Source: an uncultured Lachnospiraceae bacterium (GTDB taxonomy: Bacteria; Bacillota; Clostridia; Lachnospirales; Lachnospiraceae). Taken from it: 33,814 nucleotides of DNA. Location: assembly GCA_910589385.1 (NCBI GenBank), contig CAJUTU010000007.1, positions 1-33,814 of the forward strand, in the 5' to 3' direction. Positions 25,791 through 33,814 of this stretch are shown piece by piece; the stretch's first letter is position 1, and every line of letters starts with the position of its first letter. Under the pieces are notes generated by a model. It was not told the DNA's origin, ran no database searches, and saw nothing but the letters and a program-made list of their open reading frames with translations. The position numbers and the translations under genes are program-made.

Positions 25791-27140
25791 TTACCATTCC
25801 ATCCCTGTTATTTTGTATAAAATTATATTTGTCTCACTAATGCATGCAGTTCGTAATTGCCTTACAATATCCATGTAGTATTTTTCATTTGCCACGACAA
25901 AAAACGGTATTTTCTCTTTGTCTAAAATTGTTTTAAGAGATAAAATATCTTTACCATATAATTTCGTATTTTGTTTCTTTTCATCATTATCACAAAATGC
26001 TGCCACATTGTCTTGTAATTCTTTCCTCGCAAGGGATAAAAATGCCCTTTTACCACAATTTCCCGCCCCAAATATCACTATATTTTTTTCTCCCTTCAAC
26101 CGTTCAAGGAACTTTCCCAATACATCCTCCCTATTCTGAAAGTCTGCGTTTATATAGGCAACATATTCTTTAACAGATTTTATAAGTTCTTTTACATGTT
26201 TGTATCTCTCATTTCCTAATATTGCATAACTGATATATCCATTTTTGTCTGCCGTTATCATTTCTTTCCTGACATTCTCCAACGTATCATATAATTCAGG
26301 CTTCTCCCCATTATGAAGTTCAACCAAATTACCTGAGTTTTTCAAAATTCCACTGTTTACCAACTTCATATAAAAATAACACCAATGATACTGAGAAATA
26401 TTTTTACATTTTTCCATAAATAATTTCGCATACATGAATTCCCGGTACAGATTTACCACTCCTTTTGGATTTACCATAGAAGCATTCTCATTATCCCTTC
26501 TGTAAAAATACATACACTCATTAATATACATTGCCCTTTTTGCCTGACATATCGTTTGTATCAAAAAGCTGATATCCTGATAAGCAGCGCCCTTCGATTC
26601 GTTTAGCCTTACATTGTCTTTTATAAAATCTGACCTATATATTCCGTTCCACATATTCTGGTCACAGACAAGCAATTCAGGCATATCACACGGGGCAATA
26701 ATTTTTCCGTAAATATCAGGCATATTTGAAACAATCCCCATCTCCTCATAATATCTATTTTCAGTATCCAAATTACAAAATGCAGTATAATTTGATTTCA
26801 CATAACCCAGTCTATATTTTTCCGCTGCCGTATACAGCACTTCAAACATTCCCTCTGCTATATAATCATCTGTTTCCACAAATCCGATATATTCTCCGCT
26901 TGCTTTGTCAATGCCCTTATTGTATGAATAACCGCAGCTTCCTTTATCATCATTAATCATTATAAAGCGGCTATCCTTATCAACATACTCCTGTATGATC
27001 TCCCGCGTGCCGTCTGTGGAAAATGCATCCACACATATGACTTCTATATCGTCAAGTGTCTGTTTTCGAATACTTTCCAAGCATTCTCTTATGTATTTAC
27101 ATACATTATATGAAGGCATAATAATTGATACCTTGCACAT
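25791..27140 (-). CDS. glycosyltransferase family 2 protein with C-terminal Rossmann domain
   Basis: A 449-residue protein. The GT2 (GT-A fold) domain starts MCKVSIIMPSYNVCKYIRECLESI and has VDAFSTDGTREII and the FVETDDYI acidic motif for metal and nucleotide sugar. The last ~110 residues are a Rossmann module (NIVIFGAGNCGKRAFL, AAFCDNDEKKQNTKLYGKDI). I chose ATG 27140 because AAAGGGGA is about 7 bp upstream; ATG 27158 lies inside the upstream gene without a site. The gap to the upstream gene is then 1 bp. It is a close relative of the GT2 genes at 29908 and 31304. Confidence 0.9.
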   Translation of the reverse strand: MCKVSIIMPSYNVCKYIRECLESIRKQTLDDIEVICVDAFSTDGTREIIQEYVDKDSRFIMINDDKGSCGYSYNKGIDKASGEYIGFVETDDYIAEGMFEVLYTAAEKYRLGYVKSNYTAFCNLDTENRYYEEMGIVSNMPDIYGKIIAPCDMPELLVCDQNMWNGIYRSDFIKDNVRLNESKGAAYQDISFLIQTICQAKRAMYINECMYFYRRDNENASMVNPKGVVNLYREFMYAKLFMEKCKNISQYHWCYFYMKLVNSGILKNSGNLVELHNGEKPELYDTLENVRKEMITADKNGYISYAILGNERYKHVKELIKSVKEYVAYINADFQNREDVLGKFLERLKGEKNIVIFGAGNCGKRAFLSLARKELQDNVAAFCDNDEKKQNTKLYGKDILSLKTILDKEKIPFFVVANEKYYMDIVRQLRTACISETNIILYKITGMEW

Positions 27141-27141
27141 T

Positions 27142-28371
27142 TTACTTTCCCCTTTCATTTACAATGTCCGTAAGTGTAATGGTTCTTGTATAACTATTTT
27201 TATATAATATTTCTTCTATCTCTTGCCCCAGCGGGTATAATGGAGTTATTATGATTACAGTATCTGTTGGCAGTTTACAAAAATCAGAAATTACCGGCAA
27301 TCCATGAAAAACTTCTTTTCTCTGGTCTATTCCGCAAAAAATCTCTATCTCCGTATCACTCAACACGCTATACAGCAGTTCCCCCATGTTTCCCAATCCA
27401 TATATTGCTATGGAAGAAATCCCTTTTTGCTGTAAATATTGTGCTATATGCGCGCGGTTTTCTCTTAAAAGCAAATTCTTAAAAAAAGGATATAAAGTCG
27501 TCCTCTTTTTCTCTTCTTCCGAGAGATATTTATTTAATCTCTCCAGCAATCCGTACACTTCATCCGATGGATGTTCGTCTATAAACCTCGTATAATCCAT
27601 AATAAGGCGATTGACAAGGTTCACCTTTAAAGCGGAAAGATGGTTCTTATCTGCAATTTCCATACATTCGCACATTCCCCGCAAGGTTTCCCTCATATCA
27701 TTATTTTTATCCATCAGTCTCGCTGTAGGTGTCGATCTATAACAATATAATTCAACAGGTAGTACCCAAAAACTCCCTGCGGCAAGCATTGCCCTGATAA
27801 AAAACGGCGGATCCTGATATCTCTTAAACAACGGAAATTTTATATCTCTTTCATTTAACATTTGGCGGTTAAAAATATAATTATGGTAATGGAAATCTCC
27901 CTGGTAATCTGAATACTTCATCAATATTCCACAAGGCTGCATTTCACAATCTTTCCTATGCAGTTCCATTTTTCCTACCTTTAAATTTAGTGGATTATAA
28001 ACTTGTCGGAGGCTTCCGCATACGTTTACACCGTTTTCCTCGCAGGCATTGTACATTTTTTCAAGTGCAGACTTGTCGATATACCAATCATCCGAATCCA
28101 AGAAGCAAACATACCTGCCTCTGGCAACCGATAATGCAAAATTCCTCGCCGCACCTGAACCTTTATTTTGCTGACGGCAGACTTTGATGTATTCATATTT
28201 TTCATGGTAACGTTCGAGAATCTCACATGATGAATCCGTAGAACCATCGTCAATACAGATAATTTCCTTTGGTTCTATCTTCTGTGCAACCACACTGTCC
28301 AGACATTTACACAGATATTTTTCCATATTATATACTGGAATGATAATTGATATTTTTATCCATTCTTCCAT
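27142..28371 (-). CDS. glycosyltransferase family 2 protein with C-terminal Rossmann domain
   Basis: A 409-residue GT2 protein: IKISIIIPVYNMEKYLCKCLDS, CIDDGSTDSSCEILE and CFLDSDDWYI with the metal-binding aspartates. The C-terminal ~95 residues are a Rossmann module (SIAIYGLGNMGELLYSVL, FCGIDQRKEVFHGLPVI). I chose ATG 28371 over an upstream in-frame ATG at 28425 because AAAGGA lies 6 bp before it and the GT2 fold then starts directly. It belongs to a different GT2 subgroup from the MCKVS-type neighbours. A short GT2 stump lies just upstream. Confidence 0.9.
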   Translation of the reverse strand: MEEWIKISIIIPVYNMEKYLCKCLDSVVAQKIEPKEIICIDDGSTDSSCEILERYHEKYEYIKVCRQQNKGSGAARNFALSVARGRYVCFLDSDDWYIDKSALEKMYNACEENGVNVCGSLRQVYNPLNLKVGKMELHRKDCEMQPCGILMKYSDYQGDFHYHNYIFNRQMLNERDIKFPLFKRYQDPPFFIRAMLAAGSFWVLPVELYCYRSTPTARLMDKNNDMRETLRGMCECMEIADKNHLSALKVNLVNRLIMDYTRFIDEHPSDEVYGLLERLNKYLSEEEKKRTTLYPFFKNLLLRENRAHIAQYLQQKGISSIAIYGLGNMGELLYSVLSDTEIEIFCGIDQRKEVFHGLPVISDFCKLPTDTVIIITPLYPLGQEIEEILYKNSYTRTITLTDIVNERGK

Positions 28372-28377
28372 CGCAAT

Positions 28378-28383
28378 TCCTTT
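28378..28383 (-). promoter_or_regulatory. ribosome binding site for start 28371
   Basis: AAAGGA on the minus strand, 6 bp before the ATG at 28371; it supports this start for the GT2 gene. Confidence 0.55.
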
Positions 28384-28443
28384 CGTATAACATAAATAGC
28401 AGCAAATTGCCATAAATAAACCCATTCATGTATATCCTTTACC

Positions 28444-28494
28444 TCATAAATATTGTTCTGCATTATATACAGGAATAATGATTGATATATCCAT
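28444..28494 (-). pseudogene. 16-codon stump of a family 2 glycosyltransferase
   Basis: Behind an AAAGGAG ribosome site, an ATG at 28494 opens a frame reading MDISIIIPVYNAEQYL and then stops (TGA). This is the standard first beta strand and loop of a GT2 enzyme, almost the same as the start of the next gene (ISIIIPVYNMEKYL). The rest of the gene is gone. It is best read as the left-over 5' end of a deleted or replaced glycosyltransferase gene. The ~70 bp up to the next start contain nothing else I recognise. Confidence 0.75.
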
Positions 28495-28511
28495 TATAGT
28501 ACTCCTTTGAT

Positions 28512-29804
28512 TTATAACTGATCTGCCCGTTCCTTACTCTCCCGAATCACCCTGTCCATATTCCAATATTCGAAATTCCCAAACCGCCCATTCAGCACAA
28601 CGCCCTGTTCTTTAAAATACTCCCGGATATGCTCCATATTCTCCTTATGGTCCAGGTCGTAGATCACATACGCATACTGATGTCTGGTAATATTGATAAA
28701 TTCAGCATCACCTTTCTCTTCAACAAACCCAATCTTCATAAGCCCGTCTGCAATCTTTTCTTTGAGCACCTCATCAGAAAGGCTGTCCGTATAATCCCCC
28801 TTACGGTATGTCACTTCTACCATATAGGCGGCACTGTCGCTTTTATATTTTTCTCCCAGGAAATCCATCTTGGATATCCTATGGAAAATTATGTCTTTCT
28901 CCGGATTCATAAATGCAAAATTGTCACCGCTCAAATCTTTCTTTGTTTTCACAAAAGCAATCATGATGGAATTATAGCGAAGGCTGTCTACCCTCCTTTG
29001 TATCCCCTGCGGAACGGAATAAATTTTAGCCAGCTCCTGCACTGGTATTGTAGACATCAGCCGCTCTGCTTCTATCGTTTCTCCATTCGATAGGATTTCA
29101 AATTTTCCGCCTTTCTTTTTTACGGAAGTAATTTCCTGGTTACATCTGATACTGCATTTCCCATTCAATTTCCTGATAAAGCCTTGTACCACTGCTTCAA
29201 TCCCTCCCTCTGACGGATAGCTGAAATAGAGCTGGTGTACATAGCCATCCACAGTCTCCCCTGACGCACTCCTCATGATTTCTTCATGTGTCGGCTTCGG
29301 AATCCTGTCTACCATCTGGGTATCCATAAAGCTGGGGTCATATTTCCAGATTTTTTCGTTGTATGGCCTTAAATATGTATATGTGATCCCTTCTCCAAAC
29401 GTTTTGAGGAAAAATTGGAGCATATTGTCAGCCCTATAATCCTCATACGGGTTATGCAAAAAATTCGTTACGCAGTAATTCAGGTCTTCTTTTGGAAGCT
29501 TGGACAGATCATTTTCAAAAGGATACTGCACATATCTGCCTTTATATATGATCTGATTGGATCTTCGCAGGTCGTTTTTTTCTTCCAGCATTTCAAGCAT
29601 TAAGGACAGCATTTCCTTATCTTTGGAAAACAAAATATGAGGGCCAATATCATAGGTATAGACATCCTTTTTTATGCTCCTGCATAAGCCCCCCGGCGCA
29701 TCATCCTTCTCCAAAATAATGACCTCGTCAATGTCTTCCCGGTCCTGTAAGAAATAAGCCGAACTGACTGCAGATAAACCGCCGCCCAAGATTACCTGTC
29801 TCAT
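28512..29804 (-). CDS. FAD-dependent oxidoreductase, UDP-galactopyranose mutase-like
   Basis: A 430-residue flavoprotein with an N-terminal dinucleotide fold (VILGGGLSAVSSAYFL), the acidic strand end EVIILEKDDAPGGLCRS, and DIGPHILFSKD. This LEK..APGG.C...D.GPH pattern is shared by UDP-galactopyranose mutases and protoporphyrinogen-oxidase-like amine oxidases. At 430 residues it is longer than classic Glf (~370), so it may be a distinct flavoprotein acting on a nucleotide sugar. The true start is ATG 29804: GGAGGA sits 7 bp upstream. A longer frame to 29942 would overlap the upstream GT2 gene and lacks support. A 103-bp gap separates it from that gene. Confidence 0.82.
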   Translation of the reverse strand: MRQVILGGGLSAVSSAYFLQDREDIDEVIILEKDDAPGGLCRSIKKDVYTYDIGPHILFSKDKEMLSLMLEMLEEKNDLRRSNQIIYKGRYVQYPFENDLSKLPKEDLNYCVTNFLHNPYEDYRADNMLQFFLKTFGEGITYTYLRPYNEKIWKYDPSFMDTQMVDRIPKPTHEEIMRSASGETVDGYVHQLYFSYPSEGGIEAVVQGFIRKLNGKCSIRCNQEITSVKKKGGKFEILSNGETIEAERLMSTIPVQELAKIYSVPQGIQRRVDSLRYNSIMIAFVKTKKDLSGDNFAFMNPEKDIIFHRISKMDFLGEKYKSDSAAYMVEVTYRKGDYTDSLSDEVLKEKIADGLMKIGFVEEKGDAEFINITRHQYAYVIYDLDHKENMEHIREYFKEQGVVLNGRFGNFEYWNMDRVIRESKERADQL

Positions 29805-29811
29805 TGCATCT

Positions 29812-29817
29812 TCCTCC
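29812..29817 (-). promoter_or_regulatory. ribosome binding site deciding the start at 29804
   Basis: GGAGGA on the minus strand with a 7-bp spacer to ATG 29804, where the flavoprotein's GxG fold begins. It rules out the longer frame that runs into the neighbouring gene. Confidence 0.75.
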
Positions 29818-29907
29818 TTTTTATGAACATCCCATACCTCTCTTGAAAGGATGCCGCCCACATTTTGAAAGTAAATTGAATGTCTGCCTGCTCTCATTGC
29901 CTGCTGA

Positions 29908-31290
29908 TCACAAATACTGCGGAATCGTCCTTCCCACATCACATATATAAATATGTTCTTCCTGGATTCCCATTTCCGATAATTGCCGCCGGATTTCTTC
30001 TGAATAAAGCATGGATGCTATTATCACCAGTGCATTTTGGTATTTGCTTATGATTTCCTTTGGTTCGATAATTGGAATACCATTTAGGAAAAGCCCCCAT
30101 TTTTCTTTTGCATTGTCCGAAAACGCGGCGGTCTTTTCTTTCCCATTCATCTTCAAAAAAGCATGTAAATTAGAACCATCACTTCCGGCTCCGAATATGA
30201 TATGTTCTTCATATTTATCAACAATCTGAAAAACTGCTTTCTGATTTCTCTTCTTACAGTCCTCTATTTCCCTGCGGTATTTCTGATATGCTTTTGGAGA
30301 ATCCGCAATATATCTGATGCCGCGCCACTCTTCCTCTGTAAACAAACTTCTGTCAATCCTGTGCTCCGAAAAAGCCGCCTTCATATCACGGCAAAATCTT
30401 TCTGCAAATTCCTGTCGAAATTGTTCTGCAAGGATTCCATATACGAAAGCACAGGAACGATACATCCCACTGTAAATACCTGCCAGCATCTTCTCTGGTA
30501 TCCCGGCCCTAATACCCTGCGCTGATATACGGCCAGTTTCCTTTTGTACCGTCTCCATCCCCTTTTCAATCCGCTTCATCCCGAACTCATATTCCCGGAT
30601 CATCTCATAGACTTTATCACTCTGATGCACGGAAGAATACGGATTATCACGCCTGTAATGGTAAAAATATCCCGGGAGCAGATATGCTGTTTTTGCAAAG
30701 GCAAACGTCTGCAGCCAGAATCCAACATCTTGAAAGGACGCGCCTCTTGATTCATTGTGCTTAATATCATATTCCTCTAAAAATGATTTCTTATATATTC
30801 CGGTCCATGTATACATGTCCCAGTTAAAGAATCTGTTCGACTCCTGCAAGCCGATGACACGGTTATAATCTTCTTTATTCAAGGAGACTGCTTTTAAAGC
30901 GCAGATCCTTTCTGTTCCCTCCCCCGTAAATGCTTTATAATTCCCTTTTACGATATCCGTATGATACCGTACTGCACAATTATAGAGACACTCATAAGTC
31001 TCCAACGCTACATGGTCATCGGATTCCACAATCCCTATATATTCCCCCTTTGCAGCTTCTATCCCGATATTTTTCGCATACCCCGTACTGTGCATGATGT
31101 CATCCAGGATTTTTACACGGCAATCCTTCGCTGCATATATTTCCAGCAGTTCTCTTGTCCCATCATCAGATGCCGCATCCACACATAAAATCTCTATCTC
31201 TTCCAGTGTCTGGTTTATCAGACTGTCCATGCATTCCCGGATATACGGCGCTACATTATATGTCGGGACGATGATGCTGACCTTACACAT
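29908..31290 (-). CDS. glycosyltransferase family 2 protein with C-terminal Rossmann domain
   Basis: A 460-residue GT2 protein. It begins MCKVSIIVPTYNVAPYIRECMDSLINQTLEEIEI, then CVDAASDDGTRELL and GIVESDDHVA (metal/donor site). The middle part (ESRGASFQDVGFWLQTFAFAK, YFYHYRRDNPYSSVH) matches the other MCKVS-type transferases here. The last ~105 residues are a Rossmann module (HIIFGAGSDGSNLHAFL ... EEHIYICDVG). ATG follows AGAGGAGTAAG. It lies 13 bp after the upstream GT2, pointing to tandem gene duplication and divergence. Confidence 0.9.
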   Translation of the reverse strand: MCKVSIIVPTYNVAPYIRECMDSLINQTLEEIEILCVDAASDDGTRELLEIYAAKDCRVKILDDIMHSTGYAKNIGIEAAKGEYIGIVESDDHVALETYECLYNCAVRYHTDIVKGNYKAFTGEGTERICALKAVSLNKEDYNRVIGLQESNRFFNWDMYTWTGIYKKSFLEEYDIKHNESRGASFQDVGFWLQTFAFAKTAYLLPGYFYHYRRDNPYSSVHQSDKVYEMIREYEFGMKRIEKGMETVQKETGRISAQGIRAGIPEKMLAGIYSGMYRSCAFVYGILAEQFRQEFAERFCRDMKAAFSEHRIDRSLFTEEEWRGIRYIADSPKAYQKYRREIEDCKKRNQKAVFQIVDKYEEHIIFGAGSDGSNLHAFLKMNGKEKTAAFSDNAKEKWGLFLNGIPIIEPKEIISKYQNALVIIASMLYSEEIRRQLSEMGIQEEHIYICDVGRTIPQYL

Positions 31291-31303
31291 CTTACTCCTC
31301 TCC

Positions 31304-32599
31304 TTAGCACATATAGCTGATTTCTATCTTTTCCTCTGGCACTCCCATGCCACATAATTGTTTTTTTATTGCAGCGGCATGGTTCAGGCTTGTGATCACA
31401 TACCCATACTTTCCATATGTCTCCTTTGCTTTTTCCGGAGAAACAACAGGAATCCCAAATATTTCTTTTCCTTGCAGCATTGAGCCGTTATCCGCAATAC
31501 ATACAATGTCAGAAATCCTTCCATTGTTTTTCATATAGGATAAAAAACGGATGCCGTCGCTTCCACAGCCAAACTGGATCACTTTTTTCTGCTTATCCAT
31601 AAACTCAAGCAATTCCTGCTGCCGGGATGAAATCTCATCATAAAATTTTTGTGGCGAAGATATCACATCTTCTAATGTCTTTTTCTGCGGTTCGGAAAAC
31701 AGCTCCCAGTCAATTTCCTTCTGTTCCTGATGCGCTTTCATCTCCCCGGAAAAGCGTTCCAGAAAACGCATTTTCAACTCTGCATGTAATCTATAAAATG
31801 AACTGATGTACCGGATATATTTCATATAAACAAATACAAAACAGTAATCTTCAAACATCCCTTTCTTTTCTAAATTCTTCCGGATAAAGCCAAACTCGTC
31901 ACAGATTGCAAATGTCTTTTCCGGGTTATGTACGGAGGAACCCGGATTGTCCAGCCGATACCGATAGCCGCTGACAGGCACATAATGTATCCGGCCTGCT
32001 GCCGCCGTCACCTGGAACCAAAACCCATTATCCTGATAGGACGCGCCTGGCGTCTCATTATGCCATATATCATTTTCCAGTAAAAAACTCCGCCTGTAGA
32101 TTCCAGCCCAGGTAGACATATCGTTCAAAAATATTTTCTTATCTTGCTTTGCCGATAAAATCTTTCCATACATATCCTGCTCGCAGACAATGGGTTTATC
32201 CAGAAAAACCCTCTGGTCCCCGTCTCCCCAGAACACTTTATAGTCTGCTCTTACCACATCACAATTTTCTTTTTCTCCGATGGAATAAAGGGTCTCATAC
32301 ATAGACGGTGCAATATGATCATCAGTCTCCAGAATCGCCACATATTTACCGGATGCCAGCCTGATTCCTATATTATTGGAATACCCTGTGCTCCCTCTAT
32401 TGTCATTTATAAGCCGGACTCTCTTGTCCTTGTGTGCGTATTCCTCTACAATCTCCCTTGATCCGTCTGTAGAATACGCATCCACACAGATGACCTCAAT
32501 CTCTTTTAGTGTCTGGTTTACTACACTGTCCATGCACTCCCGGATATATCTTTTTACATTTTTCATTGGCATGACGACAGATACTTTTATGTCTTCCAT
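31304..32599 (-). CDS. glycosyltransferase family 2 protein with C-terminal Rossmann domain
   Basis: A 431-residue GT2 protein: VSVVMPMKNVKRYIRECMDSVVNQTLKEIEV, CVDAYSTDGSREIV and AILETDDHIA. The shared ETPGASYQDNGFWFQV and YRYRLDNPGSSVHNPEK segments mark it as a paralogue of the next GT2 gene. The last ~100 residues are a Rossmann module (VIQFGCGSDGIRFLSYM, CIADNGSMLQGKEIFGIPVV). ATG follows AAAAGGAAACAAG. Donor sugar unknown. Confidence 0.9.
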   Translation of the reverse strand: MEDIKVSVVMPMKNVKRYIRECMDSVVNQTLKEIEVICVDAYSTDGSREIVEEYAHKDKRVRLINDNRGSTGYSNNIGIRLASGKYVAILETDDHIAPSMYETLYSIGEKENCDVVRADYKVFWGDGDQRVFLDKPIVCEQDMYGKILSAKQDKKIFLNDMSTWAGIYRRSFLLENDIWHNETPGASYQDNGFWFQVTAAAGRIHYVPVSGYRYRLDNPGSSVHNPEKTFAICDEFGFIRKNLEKKGMFEDYCFVFVYMKYIRYISSFYRLHAELKMRFLERFSGEMKAHQEQKEIDWELFSEPQKKTLEDVISSPQKFYDEISSRQQELLEFMDKQKKVIQFGCGSDGIRFLSYMKNNGRISDIVCIADNGSMLQGKEIFGIPVVSPEKAKETYGKYGYVITSLNHAAAIKKQLCGMGVPEEKIEISYMC

Positions 32600-32610
32600 C
32601 TTGTTTCCTT

Positions 32611-33705
32611 TTACAATACAAAATACTTGTTTACAAATTCACTTGTCCTTCTTTGCTCTTCTTTTTGTCTTTCTGTCACCCAGGACCAGTTAAAATCGTG
32701 TATCCCCAGTGTATTTTCCTTAATATGTATTTCTTTTGTAACAGAACTCTTCACATGAAAATAATCAGAAGTCAGGATTGTCAGCCCTTTCACATTCTGT
32801 ATGGTATTGTCAATTTTTAAGCCTTGCCCAATAAGAGGGACTGTCTCATAAAATCCACAAGTCAATAAATTCCATGCTCCATCCTTATCTATAAACTCAA
32901 TCTGTTCCCGGTACTCTAATATATCTTTCAGGACCTCCAATCCCCTGACACTTCCGCTTCCCCCGCCAAAGTTCACCATTGGATATTCCTCAAAGCTGGT
33001 AAATCCCTGGAGATACAATAATTCATCTATACTCTTTATCAGTTCCACATCCGTGTCAAAGTAAATCCCTCCATAATGGTAGAGCAGGTCAATCCTGGCA
33101 TAGTCTGGGACATACCCATATTTTCCCATTTGATATGCCTGATACATATATCTGTTTTTCTTCAGGTCATAATTATCCTCATTCCATTCTAATATTTCAT
33201 AACCAGGACAGTGCTTTTTCCAGCTTTCGATACACCTTTTGTTCTTTTCCGGGATTTCCTTTTTTCCAAACCAGCAGTAATGGATGACTTTGGGAATCTG
33301 CTGTTTTTTCATTTTATATTTTTCAAGACTATGCCCCGAATGCATGGGGAACATAAAAGGCGCAATAAAGCACTTCATCTCCCGAGCCATCTTTATGGAA
33401 TCAACAAAATCTATGATGCCCGCAAAATAACTGCTGGTGATCAGTAATACGCAATAATCCCATCCTTTTTCCAATATTGCAGGAGACTGTACCACAAATT
33501 CATTTCCATTTAAAATGATTCTTTTGTTCCATTTTCTTGAATCACCGTCTACCAGGGCACACACAGAGCCAGCCAGATGATATTCCTTTAAAAGATATGG
33601 AATACACGTATGGAAAAATGTGCCGAGTCCCCAGATGATCATCTTTTGGTTTTCTTTTTTGGTTATCTGTGCAAATTCTTTAAAATCCACATTCTGTATC
33701 TGCAT
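32611..33705 (-). CDS. GT32-like capsular glycosyltransferase with N-terminal Rossmann domain
   Basis: A 364-residue protein. Residues ~20-115 are a Rossmann-type module (MIIWGLGTFFHTCIPYLL, CALVDGDSRKWNKRI). Residues ~135-360 look like a DXD-sugar-binding transferase of the GT32 / capsular polysaccharide synthesis type: IPKVIHYCWFGKKEIP, DYARIDLLYHYGG and the DTD motif at 217-219. It probably adds a hexose in the cytoplasm. Its start (ATG 33705) overlaps the end of the upstream gene by 26 bp, with AGG just before it; the close site makes the exact start moderately sure. Confidence 0.87.
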   Translation of the reverse strand: MQIQNVDFKEFAQITKKENQKMIIWGLGTFFHTCIPYLLKEYHLAGSVCALVDGDSRKWNKRIILNGNEFVVQSPAILEKGWDYCVLLITSSYFAGIIDFVDSIKMAREMKCFIAPFMFPMHSGHSLEKYKMKKQQIPKVIHYCWFGKKEIPEKNKRCIESWKKHCPGYEILEWNEDNYDLKKNRYMYQAYQMGKYGYVPDYARIDLLYHYGGIYFDTDVELIKSIDELLYLQGFTSFEEYPMVNFGGGSGSVRGLEVLKDILEYREQIEFIDKDGAWNLLTCGFYETVPLIGQGLKIDNTIQNVKGLTILTSDYFHVKSSVTKEIHIKENTLGIHDFNWSWVTERQKEEQRRTSEFVNKYFVL

Positions 33706-33814
33706 CCTGGCTTCTCACTTTTACATTCTGGATCATGATTGGTTTTCCTGTCTGCTTATATAGTTCCACTACACTGCTCATATCCCCATAATAGGCATCC
33801 GATATTGCAATCGC
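33680..33814 (-). CDS. 3' end of an unidentified protein, cut by the window edge
   Basis: An open frame enters from the right edge and ends with TAA at 33680; 44 residues are visible. They include SDAYYGDMSSVVELYKQTGKP followed by IMIQNV. The D-YYGD-SSVV...TGKP pattern is like the nucleotide-binding end of TagF-type glycerophosphotransferases (DYSS....KP) but I cannot name the family. The overlap of 26 bp with the next gene and common strand indicate the same operon. Confidence 0.65.
   Translation of the reverse strand, partial: AIAISDAYYGDMSSVVELYKQTGKPIMIQNVKVRSQDADTECGF

Noticed and set aside
28629..29093. 154-codon plus-strand open frame
   Set aside because: Antisense to the UGM-like flavoprotein gene; no family motifs.
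1..33814. CRISPR array, transposase, tRNA or integrase
   Set aside because: Scanned by eye; no regularly spaced repeats, no IS-type genes and no tRNA-like cloverleaf recognised.

Overview
The window looks like part of a surface-polysaccharide (capsule or cell-wall glycan) biosynthesis locus from a low-GC Gram-positive anaerobe, most likely a Lachnospiraceae-type Clostridium relative. This rests on AT-rich DNA, strong AGGAGG-type ribosome binding sites, oxygen-sensitive enzyme families (2-hydroxyacyl-CoA dehydratase, radical SAM) and the gene content. I cannot name the species. Every gene I accept is on the minus strand with short gaps or small overlaps, so the region reads as one long operon or a few abutting ones, transcribed from 33814 towards 1. 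I see no rRNA, tRNA, CRISPR array, transposase, integrase or clear terminator.

Layout in transcription order. (1) 33814-24515, sugar assembly: the 3' end of an unidentified gene, a GT32-like transferase, four GT2 transferases, a UDP-galactopyranose-mutase-like flavoprotein and a GT8 transferase. A 16-codon GT2 stump lies among them. (2) 24510-23784, a decayed composite pseudogene carrying a 180-bp copy of an epimerase gene found 4.4 kb downstream. (3) 23796-17648, a TylF-type methyltransferase and a heptose-nucleotide set: HddA-like kinase, two SDR epimerases, a GmhA-like isomerase and a nucleotidyltransferase-PfkB kinase fusion. (4) 17624-9208, tailoring: three radical SAM proteins, a split transketolase, a methyltransferase, a WbuC-like cupin, a DegT aminotransferase and a GNAT-like protein. 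(5) 9179-3033, another methyltransferase, then a compact module of 2-hydroxyacyl-CoA dehydratase activator, two dehydratase subunits, an FkbH-like HAD protein and an acyl carrier protein. (6) 2949-22, a GT-B-type transferase with a Rossmann front end and a probable beta-propeller protein.

How it may work together (inference): transketolase supplies sedoheptulose 7-phosphate, GmhA/HddA/HldE-like enzymes turn it into a nucleotide heptose, and epimerases, radical SAM enzymes, methyltransferases and the aminotransferase modify sugars. The FkbH/ACP pair would load a glyceryl unit from a glycolytic intermediate. That thioester is a 2-hydroxyacyl compound, so the adjacent radical dehydratase is a candidate to act on it, giving an unusual acyl or C3 decoration. 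I know of no characterised pathway joining a 2-hydroxyacyl-CoA dehydratase to FkbH/ACP in a glycan locus; this is the best candidate here for an undescribed system. No flippase, polymerase, ABC exporter or priming transferase is visible, so the locus must extend beyond the window.
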